Assembly: GCF_024623785.1 (NCBI RefSeq)
Contig: NZ_JANKBZ010000046.1
Span: forward strand, 1 to 64,000
Source: Archangium lipolyticum
Lineage (GTDB): Bacteria > Myxococcota > Myxococcia > Myxococcales > Myxococcaceae
DNA: 64,000 nt
Direction: 5' to 3'
Shown: piece by piece, positions 7,168 through 15,741 of the stretch
Layout of the letters: the number at the start of each line of letters is the position of its first letter
Numbering within the stretch: position 1 is the first letter of the stretch
Notes under the pieces: generated by a model
The model's input: only the letters and a program-made list of their open reading frames with translations
Database searches by the model: none
Told to the model about the DNA's origin: nothing
Made by a program: the position numbers and the translations under genes

Positions 7168-9962
7168 GAAACCTCCTTGCGCGGTTTCTGGCCATCATCC
7201 CGGTGGGCCAGCAATCCGTCGAGCAGCTCCTTCACGGAGGCCATCAGCTCCTCCTCGGACGCGCGCGCCTTGGTGAGGTGGCGGGTGAGCCCGAGCGTGA
7301 GCTGGCCCTGGTCCATCGAGGTGAGCTCCCTCCCGGTGAAGACGATGAGCGGGGTGCCCCGGCCCTTGCCCTGGCGGAGGATGTCCACCACCTCGAAGCC
7401 ATCCAGCCGGGGCAGGCCCACGTCCAGGACGATGAGGTCCGGTGGTGTCGTGCGCGCCAGTGCCACCGCGCTCTCTCCGTCCTCTGCCTCGTAGCAGGCC
7501 GCTCCCAGCCGCTCCAGCTGGTTGCGCAGCAGCTGGCGCGTGGTCACGTCGTCTTCCACGATGAGCACTCGGGCCTGGCCGGGCCGGCGGATGGCGTGCC
7601 GCAGCGCCTGGAGGAAGCGCGTCTCCTGGAAGGGCTTCACCATCCAGTCCACCAGCAGCGGCTGGACGACTCCCTCCTCCTGCGACGAGCGCCCCGACAG
7701 GATCAGCACCGGCAGCTCGCGGGTGCGCGGCTCCTCGCGCAACCTCCGCACGAAGTCCAGCCCGTTGCCGTCCATCCACTGGGCGTCCAACACCAGCACG
7801 TCCGGCGCGCCCACCTCGATGAGCTTCTCCGCCTCCTCCAGGGAGGGGGTGCGCAACAGGCGGTAGCCCTCGTGGGTGAGCAAGCCCCGCAGCAGGCCGG
7901 ACAGCTCCGAGTCCGTCGTCACCGCGAGGATGGTGTAGCGGGACTCGTCCATCACGCGGGAGACGGTGCCCGAGCCCGCGCGCGCCGCCGGCAACGAGAA
8001 GGTGAAGGTGGCCCCCTGGCCCGGCTCGCTCTGCACCTCGATGTGGCCGCCGTGCTGCTCGACGATGGCCTGGGAGATGGCAAGCCCCAGGCCCGTGCCC
8101 CCCTTGGAGCGTGTGTCCGAGCTGTCCAGCTGCTGGAACTTGCCGAAGAGCCGGTCTCGCTTGTCCGGAGGGATGCCCGGCCCCTGGTCCACCACGGAGA
8201 AGCGCACCTGGCCGCGCGCGTCCCGGGCGGCCCGCACCTCCACCTGGCTGTCCGCGGGGGAGAACTTGATGGCGTTGGAGACGAGGTTGGTGAGCACCTG
8301 GATGAGCCGGTCCCGGTCCGCACGGACCATGCCCGCGTCAGCGGCCTGTGCGCACAGGCGCACCCGCGCCGAGTCCGCCATGGCCTGCACGCCGCTGAAG
8401 GTGGCCTCGAGGACCTCGGAGACCTCCACCGGCTGCAGCTTCAGCTCCAGCTTGCCGGACTCCATCTTCTCCAGGTCCAGGATGTCGTTGATGAGGCGGA
8501 TGAGACGCTCGGTGTTGGTGCGGGCGATGCGCACCATGTCCTGGGCCTGGGAGGGCAGCTCGCCCAGCACGCCTCCCTCCAGCAGGCCCAGTGAGCCGCG
8601 GATGGAGGTGAGCGGGGTGCGCAGCTCGTGGCTGACGGTGGAGACGAACTCGTTCTTCAGCCGCTCCACCTCCTTGCGCTCGGTGATGTCGCGCACGTAG
8701 GCGGTGAAGCGCGGCGGGCCGTCGCTGCGCACCCGGGAGAGGGTGAGCTCCGCGGGGAAGGTGCCGCCGTCGGTGCGCAGGCCGGACAGCTCCAGCCGGG
8801 TGGCCCGGCCGGGCACGGCGTCGGCCCGGAGCGCGCGCGCCACCGCTTCGTGCTGGCCGGTATTCACGGACGCGGCCAGACCCAGGGAGAGGAAGTCCCG
8901 GCCCTGCGCCTGGGCCCGTGGCAGCCGGAAGATGTGCTCCGCGGCGGGATTGAACTCCAGGATGCGGCCCGTCTCGTCCAGGGAGATGATTCCGTCGAAG
9001 GAGCTCTCCAGGATGGCCGCCTTGCGGGCCTCGCTCTCGCGCAGCTCCGCGTTGGCGGTGGAGAGGGCAGCGGTGCGCTCCTCCACGCGCCGCTCCAGCT
9101 CCGCGTTGAGCGTGTCGAGCGCGGCGCCCGTGCGCGCCAGCCGCAGCAGCACCACCAGCACGAAGGCGACGAGCAGCAGCGAGAAGACGAAGAGGGTGAT
9201 GCGGAAGCGCTCGGTGCGCGCCAGGGTCTGCTCGTAGAGCTGAAGGTAGGTGGACACCAGCCGCTCGGCCTCGGGGCTGGCGGGGTGTTCCATCAGGAGC
9301 CGGAGCGTGGCCTCCGCCCCCCGCGCGTGGGTGAGGAGGGCCCGCGCCTCCGTCTCCAGCTCCGCGCGTGGCCCCTCCAATTCCGGCCTGCCCTCCGTCA
9401 GCGCCGCCAGGGAGGCGAGCGCCGCCTCCATCTGGGAGGCGCGGCCCGTGTCCGCGTTGGCCAGCACGGCGCCCGCCAGGGTCTCCGCCCTGCCTCGGAG
9501 CTCGCCCGGAGGGAGCTGCCCGGCCAGGGCGGCGGAGCGACGCTCGAGGGACTCCCGGTGCTCGGCCCTCCGCGCGCCCTGCTCGTGGAGGCGTCCCAGC
9601 AGCATCTCCTCGTCCACCAACGCGCGGACGTAGCCGTCCAGCACCGCCCCCAGCATCCGCTGCTCCTGCTCTGGCAGCAGGGCCGGGAAGACGCGGAGAT
9701 CCGCCGCCCGCGCACGCAGCTCCGCGAGCTTCTCCGCCGAGGAGCCATGCGCCACTGGCAATCCCATGTGGGCCCGGAGGATGTCCTGCTCCAGCTCGGT
9801 GCTCTGGACGCGGAGCATCCGCAGCCGGGTGCGGTAGTTGTCGTGCTCGGCGGCGCGCAGGGGCCGGCCGAGCGCGAAGAGCACGCACAGGAGCGCGAGC
9901 GCCCCCGCCGCGAGCACCACGGAGCGCATGGAGAGACGGGTCTTCACGGCGGGTGTCGTCAT
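7164..9962 (-). CDS. Membrane hybrid histidine kinase (helical sensor-PAS-HisKA-HATPase-REC-REC)
   Basis: 932 residues. Two membrane segments (about 14-32 and 255-274) enclose an extracytoplasmic, almost entirely helical sensor of about 220 residues. A short coiled linker and a PAS domain (about 314-430) follow. The HisKA box is VSHELRTPL with His445, then an ATPase domain with N, G1 (DQGPGIP) and G2 (GGTGLGL) boxes. The C-terminus carries two receivers: one with VLVLDAQWMDG, whose acidic pocket is partly degenerate, and one canonical (VEDD, VLDVGLP). It lies 14 bp after the response regulator gene and overlaps the diguanylate cyclase gene, so the three form one phosphorelay operon. The signal is unknown. 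Confidence 0.9.
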   Translation of the reverse strand: MTTPAVKTRLSMRSVVLAAGALALLCVLFALGRPLRAAEHDNYRTRLRMLRVQSTELEQDILRAHMGLPVAHGSSAEKLAELRARAADLRVFPALLPEQEQRMLGAVLDGYVRALVDEEMLLGRLHEQGARRAEHRESLERRSAALAGQLPPGELRGRAETLAGAVLANADTGRASQMEAALASLAALTEGRPELEGPRAELETEARALLTHARGAEATLRLLMEHPASPEAERLVSTYLQLYEQTLARTERFRITLFVFSLLLVAFVLVVLLRLARTGAALDTLNAELERRVEERTAALSTANAELRESEARKAAILESSFDGIISLDETGRILEFNPAAEHIFRLPRAQAQGRDFLSLGLAASVNTGQHEAVARALRADAVPGRATRLELSGLRTDGGTFPAELTLSRVRSDGPPRFTAYVRDITERKEVERLKNEFVSTVSHELRTPLTSIRGSLGLLEGGVLGELPSQAQDMVRIARTNTERLIRLINDILDLEKMESGKLELKLQPVEVSEVLEATFSGVQAMADSARVRLCAQAADAGMVRADRDRLIQVLTNLVSNAIKFSPADSQVEVRAARDARGQVRFSVVDQGPGIPPDKRDRLFGKFQQLDSSDTRSKGGTGLGLAISQAIVEQHGGHIEVQSEPGQGATFTFSLPAARAGSGTVSRVMDESRYTILAVTTDSELSGLLRGLLTHEGYRLLRTPSLEEAEKLIEVGAPDVLVLDAQWMDGNGLDFVRRLREEPRTRELPVLILSGRSSQEEGVVQPLLVDWMVKPFQETRFLQALRHAIRRPGQARVLIVEDDVTTRQLLRNQLERLGAACYEAEDGESAVALARTTPPDLIVLDVGLPRLDGFEVVDILRQGKGRGTPLIVFTGRELTSMDQGQLTLGLTRHLTKARASEEELMASVKELLDGLLAHRDDGQKPRKEVS

Positions 9963-9976
9963 CGCGCGTCGTGGCC

Positions 9977-10354
9977 TCAGGTGGACGGCAGCAGCCGTTT
10001 GATCTCCGCCGGCAGCGTCATGGGATCGAACGGCTTGCCGATGACACCCACGGCGCCCAGCTCCAGGTAGCGCGCCACCTCCTGCTTCTGGATCTTCGCC
10101 GTCATGAAGATGACGGGCGTCTTCGCGGTGGCCTCCTGGGCGCGCAGCCTGCTCAGGGTGGTGGGCCCGTCCATGCCCGGCATCATCACGTCCAGGAGGA
10201 TGAGGTCCGGCTGCTCGGCGGCGGCCCTGGTGACGGCCTCGGCCCCCGACGCGGCCAGCACCGTCTGCCAGCCACCCACGCGGCCGAGGCTCAGCTGGCC
10301 GATGGTCCGGATGTCGTCCTCGTCATCGACGAGCATCACCTTGCGAATCGTCAT
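9977..10354 (-). CDS. Single-domain response regulator
   Basis: This 125-residue receiver has the standard residues: DDED acidic pair near 10-13, phospho-acceptor Asp55 in LILLDVMMPG, the switch Thr in FMTAK, and Lys in GKPFDP. There is no output domain, so it should act like CheY/Spo0F by protein contact or as a relay shuttle. An in-frame start further up (10486) would add an unrelated Pro/Ala-rich leader. The ATG at 10354 has GAGG 8 nt before it and fits the family. It is the first gene of the operon with the hybrid kinase and the GGDEF protein. Confidence 0.88.
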   Translation of the reverse strand: MTIRKVMLVDDEDDIRTIGQLSLGRVGGWQTVLAASGAEAVTRAAAEQPDLILLDVMMPGMDGPTTLSRLRAQEATAKTPVIFMTAKIQKQEVARYLELGAVGVIGKPFDPMTLPAEIKRLLPST

Positions 10355-10565
10355 GGGGTACCTCGGAGGGGAAGGAAGCGGAGGACGGTGGCGCGCAGCT
10401 CCGCCGGCAGGGGCGGTGGAATCACTCGGGGACTCGAACGGAGCGGGCAACCGCGGAGTTCCCAGTGTAGCAGCGTGGCTCCTCACGGGGTCGCACGTGG
10501 TTCCAGGTGCTCCCTCGGGCCCCCTTCCGGCTGGCGGGGGGACACCCTGGACGGGGAGCCCGCCC

Positions 10566-11024
10566 TCAGAACCGCGACAGCGCGAGGAACGTCTTCATCT
10601 TCTCGTTCGTCTCGCGCAGGCGCACGGAGAGTGTGCGGACGAAGCTCCACAGCAGCACGTAGGCCAGGTTCTTGTCCGTGAACATCAGCTGGTCGAGCTG
10701 CTCGCGCTCGATGACCCACAGCGTGCACGCGGTGTGGGCGTAGGCATCGGCCGAGCGGGGAATGTCCTCGATAACGGCCATCTCCCCGAAATACTGGCCT
10801 TTTTGCAGGATGGCGAGCGCCTCCTCGCCCATTCCCGGTACCTGCTGGGAAATGCGCACCTTGCCTTCCAGGATGATGAACATTTCGTGGCCGGCCTCTC
10901 CCTCACGGAACAGGCAGGCCCCGGCTTCATAGCCCCGGGGACGGGCAATCGACGCCACGCGCAGGAGCTGACTCTGGGTGAGTCCCTCGAAGAGCGCAAC
11001 CTTCTTGAGGAGCGAGGCATCCAT
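10566..11024 (-). CDS. Cyclic nucleotide-binding domain protein
   Basis: This 152-residue protein is essentially one CRP-like cNMP-binding beta-roll. Visible features are GEAGHEMFIILEGKVRI and the phosphate-binding cassette GEMAVIEDIPRSADAYA (Arg and Ser/Ala that contact the ribose-phosphate). No helix-turn-helix is present, so it is not a CRP transcription factor; it may regulate a partner. It is divergent from trxB (80-bp gap) and lies upstream of the two-component operon on the same strand, 211 bp away. The ligand (cAMP, cGMP or none) cannot be told from sequence. Confidence 0.85.
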   Translation of the reverse strand: MDASLLKKVALFEGLTQSQLLRVASIARPRGYEAGACLFREGEAGHEMFIILEGKVRISQQVPGMGEEALAILQKGQYFGEMAVIEDIPRSADAYAHTACTLWVIEREQLDQLMFTDKNLAYVLLWSFVRTLSVRLRETNEKMKTFLALSRF

Positions 11025-11104
11025 GTGTCGCCAGTTCGTACCATGACCCGGAGGGCTCTGGTACGGTGGCGCCCCATCATCAAGAGAGACAGGAGCGAAG
11101 ACCC

Positions 11105-12064
11105 GTGGCGGAGAAGATCAACAAGGTGACCATCATCGGCTCTGGGCCCGCGGGCTACACCGCGGCCATCTACGCCGCGCGCGCCAACCTGCAGCCCGTG
11201 ATGTTCGCGGGCGGCCCCACGCTCGATGACCCGCAGCGCGTGCCCGGTGGCCAGCTCATGGTCACCACCGACGTGGAGAACTACCCCGGCTTCCCCGAGG
11301 GCATCACCGGCCCGGAGATGATGGAGCGCTTCCAGAAGCAGGCCGAGCGCTTCGGCACCGTCATCCACATGGAGAACGTGGTGAAGGTGGACTTCTCCAA
11401 GCGCCCCTTCTTCATCCAGGGCGAGAGCGCCAGCTGCTATTCGGACACCGTCATCATCGCCACGGGCGCGACGGCGAAGTGGCTGGGTGTGAAGGGCGAG
11501 GACACCTTCAAGAACCGCGGCGTGTCCGCCTGCGCCACGTGTGACGGCGCCTTCTTCAAGAAGCAGGACGTGCTGGTGGTGGGCGGCGGCGACACCGCCA
11601 TGGAGGAGGCCACCTACCTGGCGAAGATCGTCAACAGCGTCACCCTGGTGCACCGGCGCGACACCCTGCGCGCCTCGAAGGTGATGCAGGAGCGGGCGCT
11701 CAACAACCCGAAGATCAAGTTCATGTGGGACAGCGCCGTCGACGAGGTGGTGGGCAACGAGCGCGGGATGACGGGCGCGGTGGTGCGCAACCTCAAGACG
11801 GGTGACACGAAGCTGGTGGAGGCCACGGGCCTGTTCGTGGCCATTGGCCACACGCCCAACACGGGCCTGTTCCAGGGTGTGCTGGAGACGCACCAGAACG
11901 GCTACCTCAAGACGGAGCCGGGCAGCACCCGCACCAACATCCCGGGCGTGTTCGCTTGTGGCGACGTGCAGGACAGCTACTACCGGCAGGCCATCACCGC
12001 GGCGGGCACCGGCTGCATGGCGGCCATCGACGCCGAGCGCTGGCTCATCGAGCACGGCCAGTAG
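11105..12064 (+). CDS. trxB: Thioredoxin reductase (NADPH)
   Basis: Flavoprotein of 319 residues that passes electrons from NADPH to thioredoxin in the cytoplasm. The FAD motif GSGPAG is at 12-17, the redox-active CATC at 143-146 and the NADPH motif GGGDTA at 160-165. A second FAD motif, GVFACGDVQD, lies near the end. Length is normal for the low-molecular-weight TrxR family. The GTG at 11105 is preferred because AGGAG at 11091-11095 precedes it and homologues begin with this lysine-containing strand. An in-frame alternative at 11066 adds an implausible basic leader. The PLP enzyme gene follows after 39 bp. Confidence 0.93.
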   Translation: MAEKINKVTIIGSGPAGYTAAIYAARANLQPVMFAGGPTLDDPQRVPGGQLMVTTDVENYPGFPEGITGPEMMERFQKQAERFGTVIHMENVVKVDFSKRPFFIQGESASCYSDTVIIATGATAKWLGVKGEDTFKNRGVSACATCDGAFFKKQDVLVVGGGDTAMEEATYLAKIVNSVTLVHRRDTLRASKVMQERALNNPKIKFMWDSAVDEVVGNERGMTGAVVRNLKTGDTKLVEATGLFVAIGHTPNTGLFQGVLETHQNGYLKTEPGSTRTNIPGVFACGDVQDSYYRQAITAAGTGCMAAIDAERWLIEHGQ

Positions 12065-12103
12065 CGCGTCCCTCGAGGCCTTCAGGAAAACCCCAAGGAC
12101 ATC

Positions 12104-13291
12104 ATGAGCACGAAGCGCAAGACGGTGGCGGTACACGCGGGCGCGCAGTTGACGGGCAGCAAGTCCCAGCCCGTGGTGCCGCCCATCCACGTGTCGGCGG
12201 TGAGCTTCTTCGACAGCAGCGACGAGCTGGACGCGGCCCTGGACGGCAAGGACTACGTCTACTCGCGCATCTCCGCGCCCAACGCGGCGCTGCTGGAGGA
12301 GGCCGTGGCGGCGCTGGAGGGCGCGGAAGCCTGCGTGGCCTACTCCAGTGGCATGGCCGCGCTCCGGGCCGTCTTCGACGTGCAGAACCTGAAGGCCGGT
12401 GACGTGGTGGTGATGCCGGCGGACGGCTACGGCGTCACCCGCTCGCTCTTCAAGAACCTGGCGGCGCGGGCCGGGGTGCGCATCGAGGCGCTCATCCTCA
12501 CCGACGCCTCGGCACCCGAGCGCATCGTCGCGCTGCGCCCCAAGCTGGTGCTGGCCGAGAGCGTCACCAACCCGCTGCTGCGCGTGCCGGACATCCAGGT
12601 GCTGGCGCGGGCGTGCCGGGAGGTGGGCGCGGCGTTCGCCGTGGATGGCACCTTCCCGGGGCCGTACGGGCAGCGCTCGCACGAGCTGGGCGCGGACTAC
12701 GCGGTCCAGTCCACGACGAAGTGGCTCAACGGCCACAGCGACGCGCTGGGGGGCACGGTGAGCGGCACCCGCGAGAAGATGGCGCCGCTGCGGGCCGCGC
12801 GCCTGTTCGCGGGTGACGTGCTCGGGCCCTTCGAGGCGTGGCTCACCTTGCGCGGTGTGCGCACGCTGCCGGTGCGCATGAAGGCCCACTGCGAGCACGC
12901 GGCGCACGTGGCGAAGCGGCTCTCCGAGTCTCCGCTCGTCACCCGTGTCCACTACCCGGGTCTGCCCGGTCACCCGGACCACGCCGTGGCGGCGAGGATG
13001 CTGGAGGGGGGTTTTGGCGGCATGGTGGCCTTCGACATCCAGGGCGCCGGCCGGCCGGAGTGCTTCCGCTTCCTGGAGGCGGTGAAGCTGGCGCGGGCGG
13101 CCCCGTCGCTCGGGGACGTGTGCACGCTGGTGATGCACGCGGCCAGCGCGAGCGCGCGGCGCATGACGCCCGAGGAGCGGCAGGCGGCCGGTATCGGCGA
13201 GAGCCTCATCCGCGTCTCGGTGGGCCTGGAGGATCCGGATGACATCGCCGATGACCTGCTCGCCGCGGTGGCGGAGGCGGTGAAGCGGTGA
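12104..13291 (+). CDS. Cys/Met metabolism PLP-dependent transferase/lyase
   Basis: This 395-residue fold-type I PLP enzyme belongs to the cystathionine gamma-synthase / gamma-lyase / O-acetylhomoserine sulfhydrylase superfamily. Lys206 in QSTTKWLNGHSD should bind PLP. Other family marks are YSRISAPN near 53, the SSGMAA phosphate-binding turn, and a final RVSVGLEDPDDI. The exact reaction cannot be assigned: sulphur assimilation into Met/Cys, or lyase activity releasing thiols, are both possible. Its TGA overlaps the GTG of moaC (GTGA), implying translational coupling with molybdopterin synthesis, where sulphur is also needed, although MoaC itself uses none. Confidence 0.85.
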   Translation: MSTKRKTVAVHAGAQLTGSKSQPVVPPIHVSAVSFFDSSDELDAALDGKDYVYSRISAPNAALLEEAVAALEGAEACVAYSSGMAALRAVFDVQNLKAGDVVVMPADGYGVTRSLFKNLAARAGVRIEALILTDASAPERIVALRPKLVLAESVTNPLLRVPDIQVLARACREVGAAFAVDGTFPGPYGQRSHELGADYAVQSTTKWLNGHSDALGGTVSGTREKMAPLRAARLFAGDVLGPFEAWLTLRGVRTLPVRMKAHCEHAAHVAKRLSESPLVTRVHYPGLPGHPDHAVAARMLEGGFGGMVAFDIQGAGRPECFRFLEAVKLARAAPSLGDVCTLVMHAASASARRMTPEERQAAGIGESLIRVSVGLEDPDDIADDLLAAVAEAVKR

Positions 13292-13728
13292 AGATGATCG
13301 ACGTGGGAGGGAAGGAGAAGACGGAGCGCGTGGCGGTGGCCACCGCTCGCCTGCGCATGCTTCCCGAGACCCTGGAGCGCATCCTCCAGGGGAAGGTGGA
13401 GAAGGGGGACGTCCTGGCCGCCGCGCGCCTGGCGGGCGTGATGGCGGCCAAGAAGACCCCGGACATCGTCCCCCTGTGCCACCCCATCGCGCTCTCCGGG
13501 GTGGAGGTGCACCTCGAGCCCCGGACGGATGCGTTGGAGATCCGCGTGACGGTCCGGACGGTGGACCGCACGGGCGTGGAGATGGAGGCGCTCACCGCGG
13601 CGTGCGCGGCGGCCCTCACGGTCTACGACATGTGCAAGAGCGTGGATCGCGGCATGGTGATGGAGCAGGTCCAGCTGGACCACAAGTCCGGCGGCCGCTC
13701 CGGCACCTGGGACCGCGAGCAGGGCTAG
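13288..13728 (+). CDS. moaC: Cyclic pyranopterin monophosphate synthase MoaC
   Basis: 146 residues. MoaC works after MoaA to convert 3',8-cyclo-7,8-dihydro-GTP to cyclic pyranopterin monophosphate, the first stable molybdopterin precursor. The family signatures PLCHPI and YDMCKSVDRGM are intact, as is the LDHKSGGRSG tail. The start is a GTG inside the stop of the previous gene; an ATG two codons later is an alternative. It is slightly shorter at the N-terminus than many MoaC proteins. No other moa/moe genes are in the window. The 3' end overlaps the convergent small gene by 4 bp. Confidence 0.93.
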   Translation: MKMIDVGGKEKTERVAVATARLRMLPETLERILQGKVEKGDVLAAARLAGVMAAKKTPDIVPLCHPIALSGVEVHLEPRTDALEIRVTVRTVDRTGVEMEALTAACAAALTVYDMCKSVDRGMVMEQVQLDHKSGGRSGTWDREQG

Positions 13729-14051
13729 CGGAGCCCCGCGTCCAACGGTTCCAGCGTGGGGGAGGGGAAGAGGCCTCCGGAGCCGCCCATGCCCGCGTCC
13801 TGTCCGAAGAGCGAGGGCACGGAGGGCATGGGCGCCATGCCGGAGCCGCCCATGCCGGCATCCGTGCGGTTGTAGTCCGGCAGGGGCTGGACCGTCGTGG
13901 GCGGCAGCCCCGGCGTCGTCTGCGTCGTCCCGGGTGAGACGGGCGCTCCGGTACTGGGATCCACCTGCGCGTTCGCGCTCGCCAGCACCAGCAGCGACGC
14001 ACCCACCACCGCACCAGCCAGCACGAGCCGAGTCTTCACATTGAGCAGCAT
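13725..14051 (-). CDS. Small exported Gly/Pro-rich protein
   Basis: A 108-residue protein with a convincing signal peptide (LVLAGAVVGASLLVLASANA, cleavage near residue 29). The mature part is low-complexity, rich in Pro, Thr, Gly and Met. It contains the unit DAGMGGSG twice, which suggests an extended surface or periplasmic segment. No catalytic motif is visible and I do not recognise the family. GGGAGG 7 nt before the ATG at 14051 supports this start over the one seven codons upstream. It is divergent from the aib operon and shares its upstream region. Confidence 0.65.
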   Translation of the reverse strand: MLLNVKTRLVLAGAVVGASLLVLASANAQVDPSTGAPVSPGTTQTTPGLPPTTVQPLPDYNRTDAGMGGSGMAPMPSVPSLFGQDAGMGGSGGLFPSPTLEPLDAGLR

Positions 14052-14205
14052 GTTCCGCCTCCCGCGGGGCACCTGGCGCCATGAAGCTGGCCACCCACCC
14101 GCGCGCCCCGCAGCCGGCCCTCTCCGGTCCGCTCGCTGAGGAGGCGGGCTCCTACTTCGCCCTACAGCGATTTTCCCTTGACCCCTCGTGTCAGTTCGGC
14201 GACGT

Positions 14206-14221
14206 TACCGACCGGTCGGTA
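14206..14221 (+). promoter_or_regulatory. 16-bp perfect palindrome, probable AibR operator
   Basis: TACCGACCGGTCGGTA at 14206-14221 is an exact palindrome 48 nt upstream of the GTG of the TetR-family gene. Size, symmetry and position fit a TetR dimer site, and AibR in Myxococcus xanthus is known to autoregulate the aib operon in response to isovaleryl-CoA. Assigning it to AibR is inference. Confidence 0.7.
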
Positions 14222-14269
14222 GGTCGAGGGTCGACAGGGAACCGAGTGACCGGCCGGAAGGGATGACAC

Positions 14270-14944
14270 GTGACGCATTCGGGGCAGAAACGGGACGAGC
14301 GCTACCGGGCCATCATGGAGACGGCCGCGCGCCTCATCTGCGAGCGCGGCTACGAGGGCACCTCCATGCAGGAGATCGCCGCCGCGTGCCGGATGACGAA
14401 GGCGGGGCTCTACCACCACGTGCAGAACAAGGAGCAGCTCCTCTTCGACATCATGAGCTACGGGATGGACGCCTTCGAGGGGCAGGTGCTCGAGAAGGTG
14501 AGGGAGCTCCCGGATCCCATCGAGCGGCTGCGCGAGTGCATGCGGCTGAACATCGAGCTGGTGACGTGCGGGTTCAGCAAGGAGGTCATCATCATCCTCC
14601 ACGAGCACGCCACGCTCACGGGCGAGGCCCGGGCGTTCATCGACGGCCGCAAGAAGCGCTACGTGCGGTTCCTGGAGGACTCGTTCTCCGAGGCGGTGCG
14701 CGTGGGGCGTGCGCGTCCCGTGCAGCCCACCGTGGCGGCGTTCGCGTTCCTCGGCATGGTGCTGTGGATCTACAAGTGGTTCCAGCCCGACGGGCGGCTG
14801 TCGGTGCAGCAGATCGCCGAGGGCATGGTGGACCTGCTCTTCAACGGGGTGGTGGCTCCCGCGGGGACGCTGCCGGTTCCGGCTTCGGGGGAGGCGCCCG
14901 TGCTGTCGCTCGTGCCCCCCGTGGTGGCGGGAGGTGAGTCATGA
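14270..14944 (+). CDS. aibR: TetR-family regulator of isovaleryl-CoA biosynthesis
   Basis: 224 residues. The N-terminal TetR helix-turn-helix (about 10-58) has ICERGYEGTSMQEIAA followed by GLYHHVQNKEQLL, the usual recognition-helix pattern. The C-terminal helical domain should bind ligand; in M. xanthus AibR this is isovaleryl-CoA. Gene order (aibR-A-B-C-mvaS) supports orthology. The start is a GTG preceded by GAAGGG. The stop overlaps the aibA start (ATGA). A perfect 16-bp palindrome upstream probably lets it control its own operon, repressing it when isovaleryl-CoA from leucine breakdown is sufficient. Confidence 0.88.
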   Translation: MTHSGQKRDERYRAIMETAARLICERGYEGTSMQEIAAACRMTKAGLYHHVQNKEQLLFDIMSYGMDAFEGQVLEKVRELPDPIERLRECMRLNIELVTCGFSKEVIIILHEHATLTGEARAFIDGRKKRYVRFLEDSFSEAVRVGRARPVQPTVAAFAFLGMVLWIYKWFQPDGRLSVQQIAEGMVDLLFNGVVAPAGTLPVPASGEAPVLSLVPPVVAGGES

Positions 14945-15741
14945 AGGCCGCGCGTTGGGGTTCGCTGTCGGAGGTGGTGGCCTCCATCCCGGATGGGGCG
15001 TGGCTGGCCACCGGGGGTTTCATGCTGGGCCGCGCGCCCATGGCGATGGTGCTGGAGCTGATCGCCCAGGGCCGCAAGGACCTCAAGCTCATCTCGCTGC
15101 CCAACCCGCTGCCCGCCGAGTTCCTGGTGGCGGGCGGGTGCCTGTCGCGGGTGGAGCTGCCCTTCGGGGCGCTGAACCTGGAGGGCCGGGTGCGCCCCAT
15201 GCCGTGCCTGAAGCGGGCCATCGAGCAGGGCCGCATCGCCTGGCGCGAGCATGACGGCTACCGCGTCGTGCAGCGGCTGCGCGCGGCGTCCATGGGGCTG
15301 CCCTTCATCCCGGCGCCGGACGCGGACGTGTCCGAGCTGTCCCGGGCCGAGCCGCTCCAGATGGTGGTGGACCCCTTCACCGGGCAGCCGGTCCCCGTGG
15401 AGCCCGCCTTCTATCCGGACGTGGCGCTGGTGCATGCGCGCGCCGCGGACGAGCGGGGCAACCTGTACATCGAGGACCCCACGACGGACCTGCTGGTGGC
15501 CGGTGCGGCCCGCCGGGTGCTGGCGACGGCGGAGGAGCGCGTGTCCAAGCTCCCCCGGGTGACGATCCCCGGCTTCCAGGTGGAGCGCGTCGCGCTGGCG
15601 CGGGAAGGGGCGCTCCCCACGGGGTGCGTCGGGCTGTACCCGCACGATGACGAGATGCTGGCGAGCTACCTCGCGATGGCCGAGGCCGGACGCGAGCTGG
15701 AGTTCCTGGGCTCCATCCTCCAGCGCAGGAGCGCGGCATGA
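14941..15741 (+). CDS. aibA: Glutaconyl/3-methylglutaconyl-CoA decarboxylase subunit AibA
   Basis: This 266-residue protein has the class I CoA-transferase alpha-subunit fold (motif DGAWLATGGF near 18-27, then LVHARAADERGNLYIED). In myxobacteria AibA and AibB together form a CoA-transferase-like enzyme that instead decarboxylates 3-methylglutaconyl-CoA to 3,3-dimethylacrylyl-CoA. The product then feeds isovaleryl-CoA for iso-branched fatty acids and metabolites. The start codon overlaps the aibR stop, and the gene in turn overlaps aibB by 4 bp, so the subunits are likely made in equal amounts. Confidence 0.9.
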   Translation: MKAARWGSLSEVVASIPDGAWLATGGFMLGRAPMAMVLELIAQGRKDLKLISLPNPLPAEFLVAGGCLSRVELPFGALNLEGRVRPMPCLKRAIEQGRIAWREHDGYRVVQRLRAASMGLPFIPAPDADVSELSRAEPLQMVVDPFTGQPVPVEPAFYPDVALVHARAADERGNLYIEDPTTDLLVAGAARRVLATAEERVSKLPRVTIPGFQVERVALAREGALPTGCVGLYPHDDEMLASYLAMAEAGRELEFLGSILQRRSAA

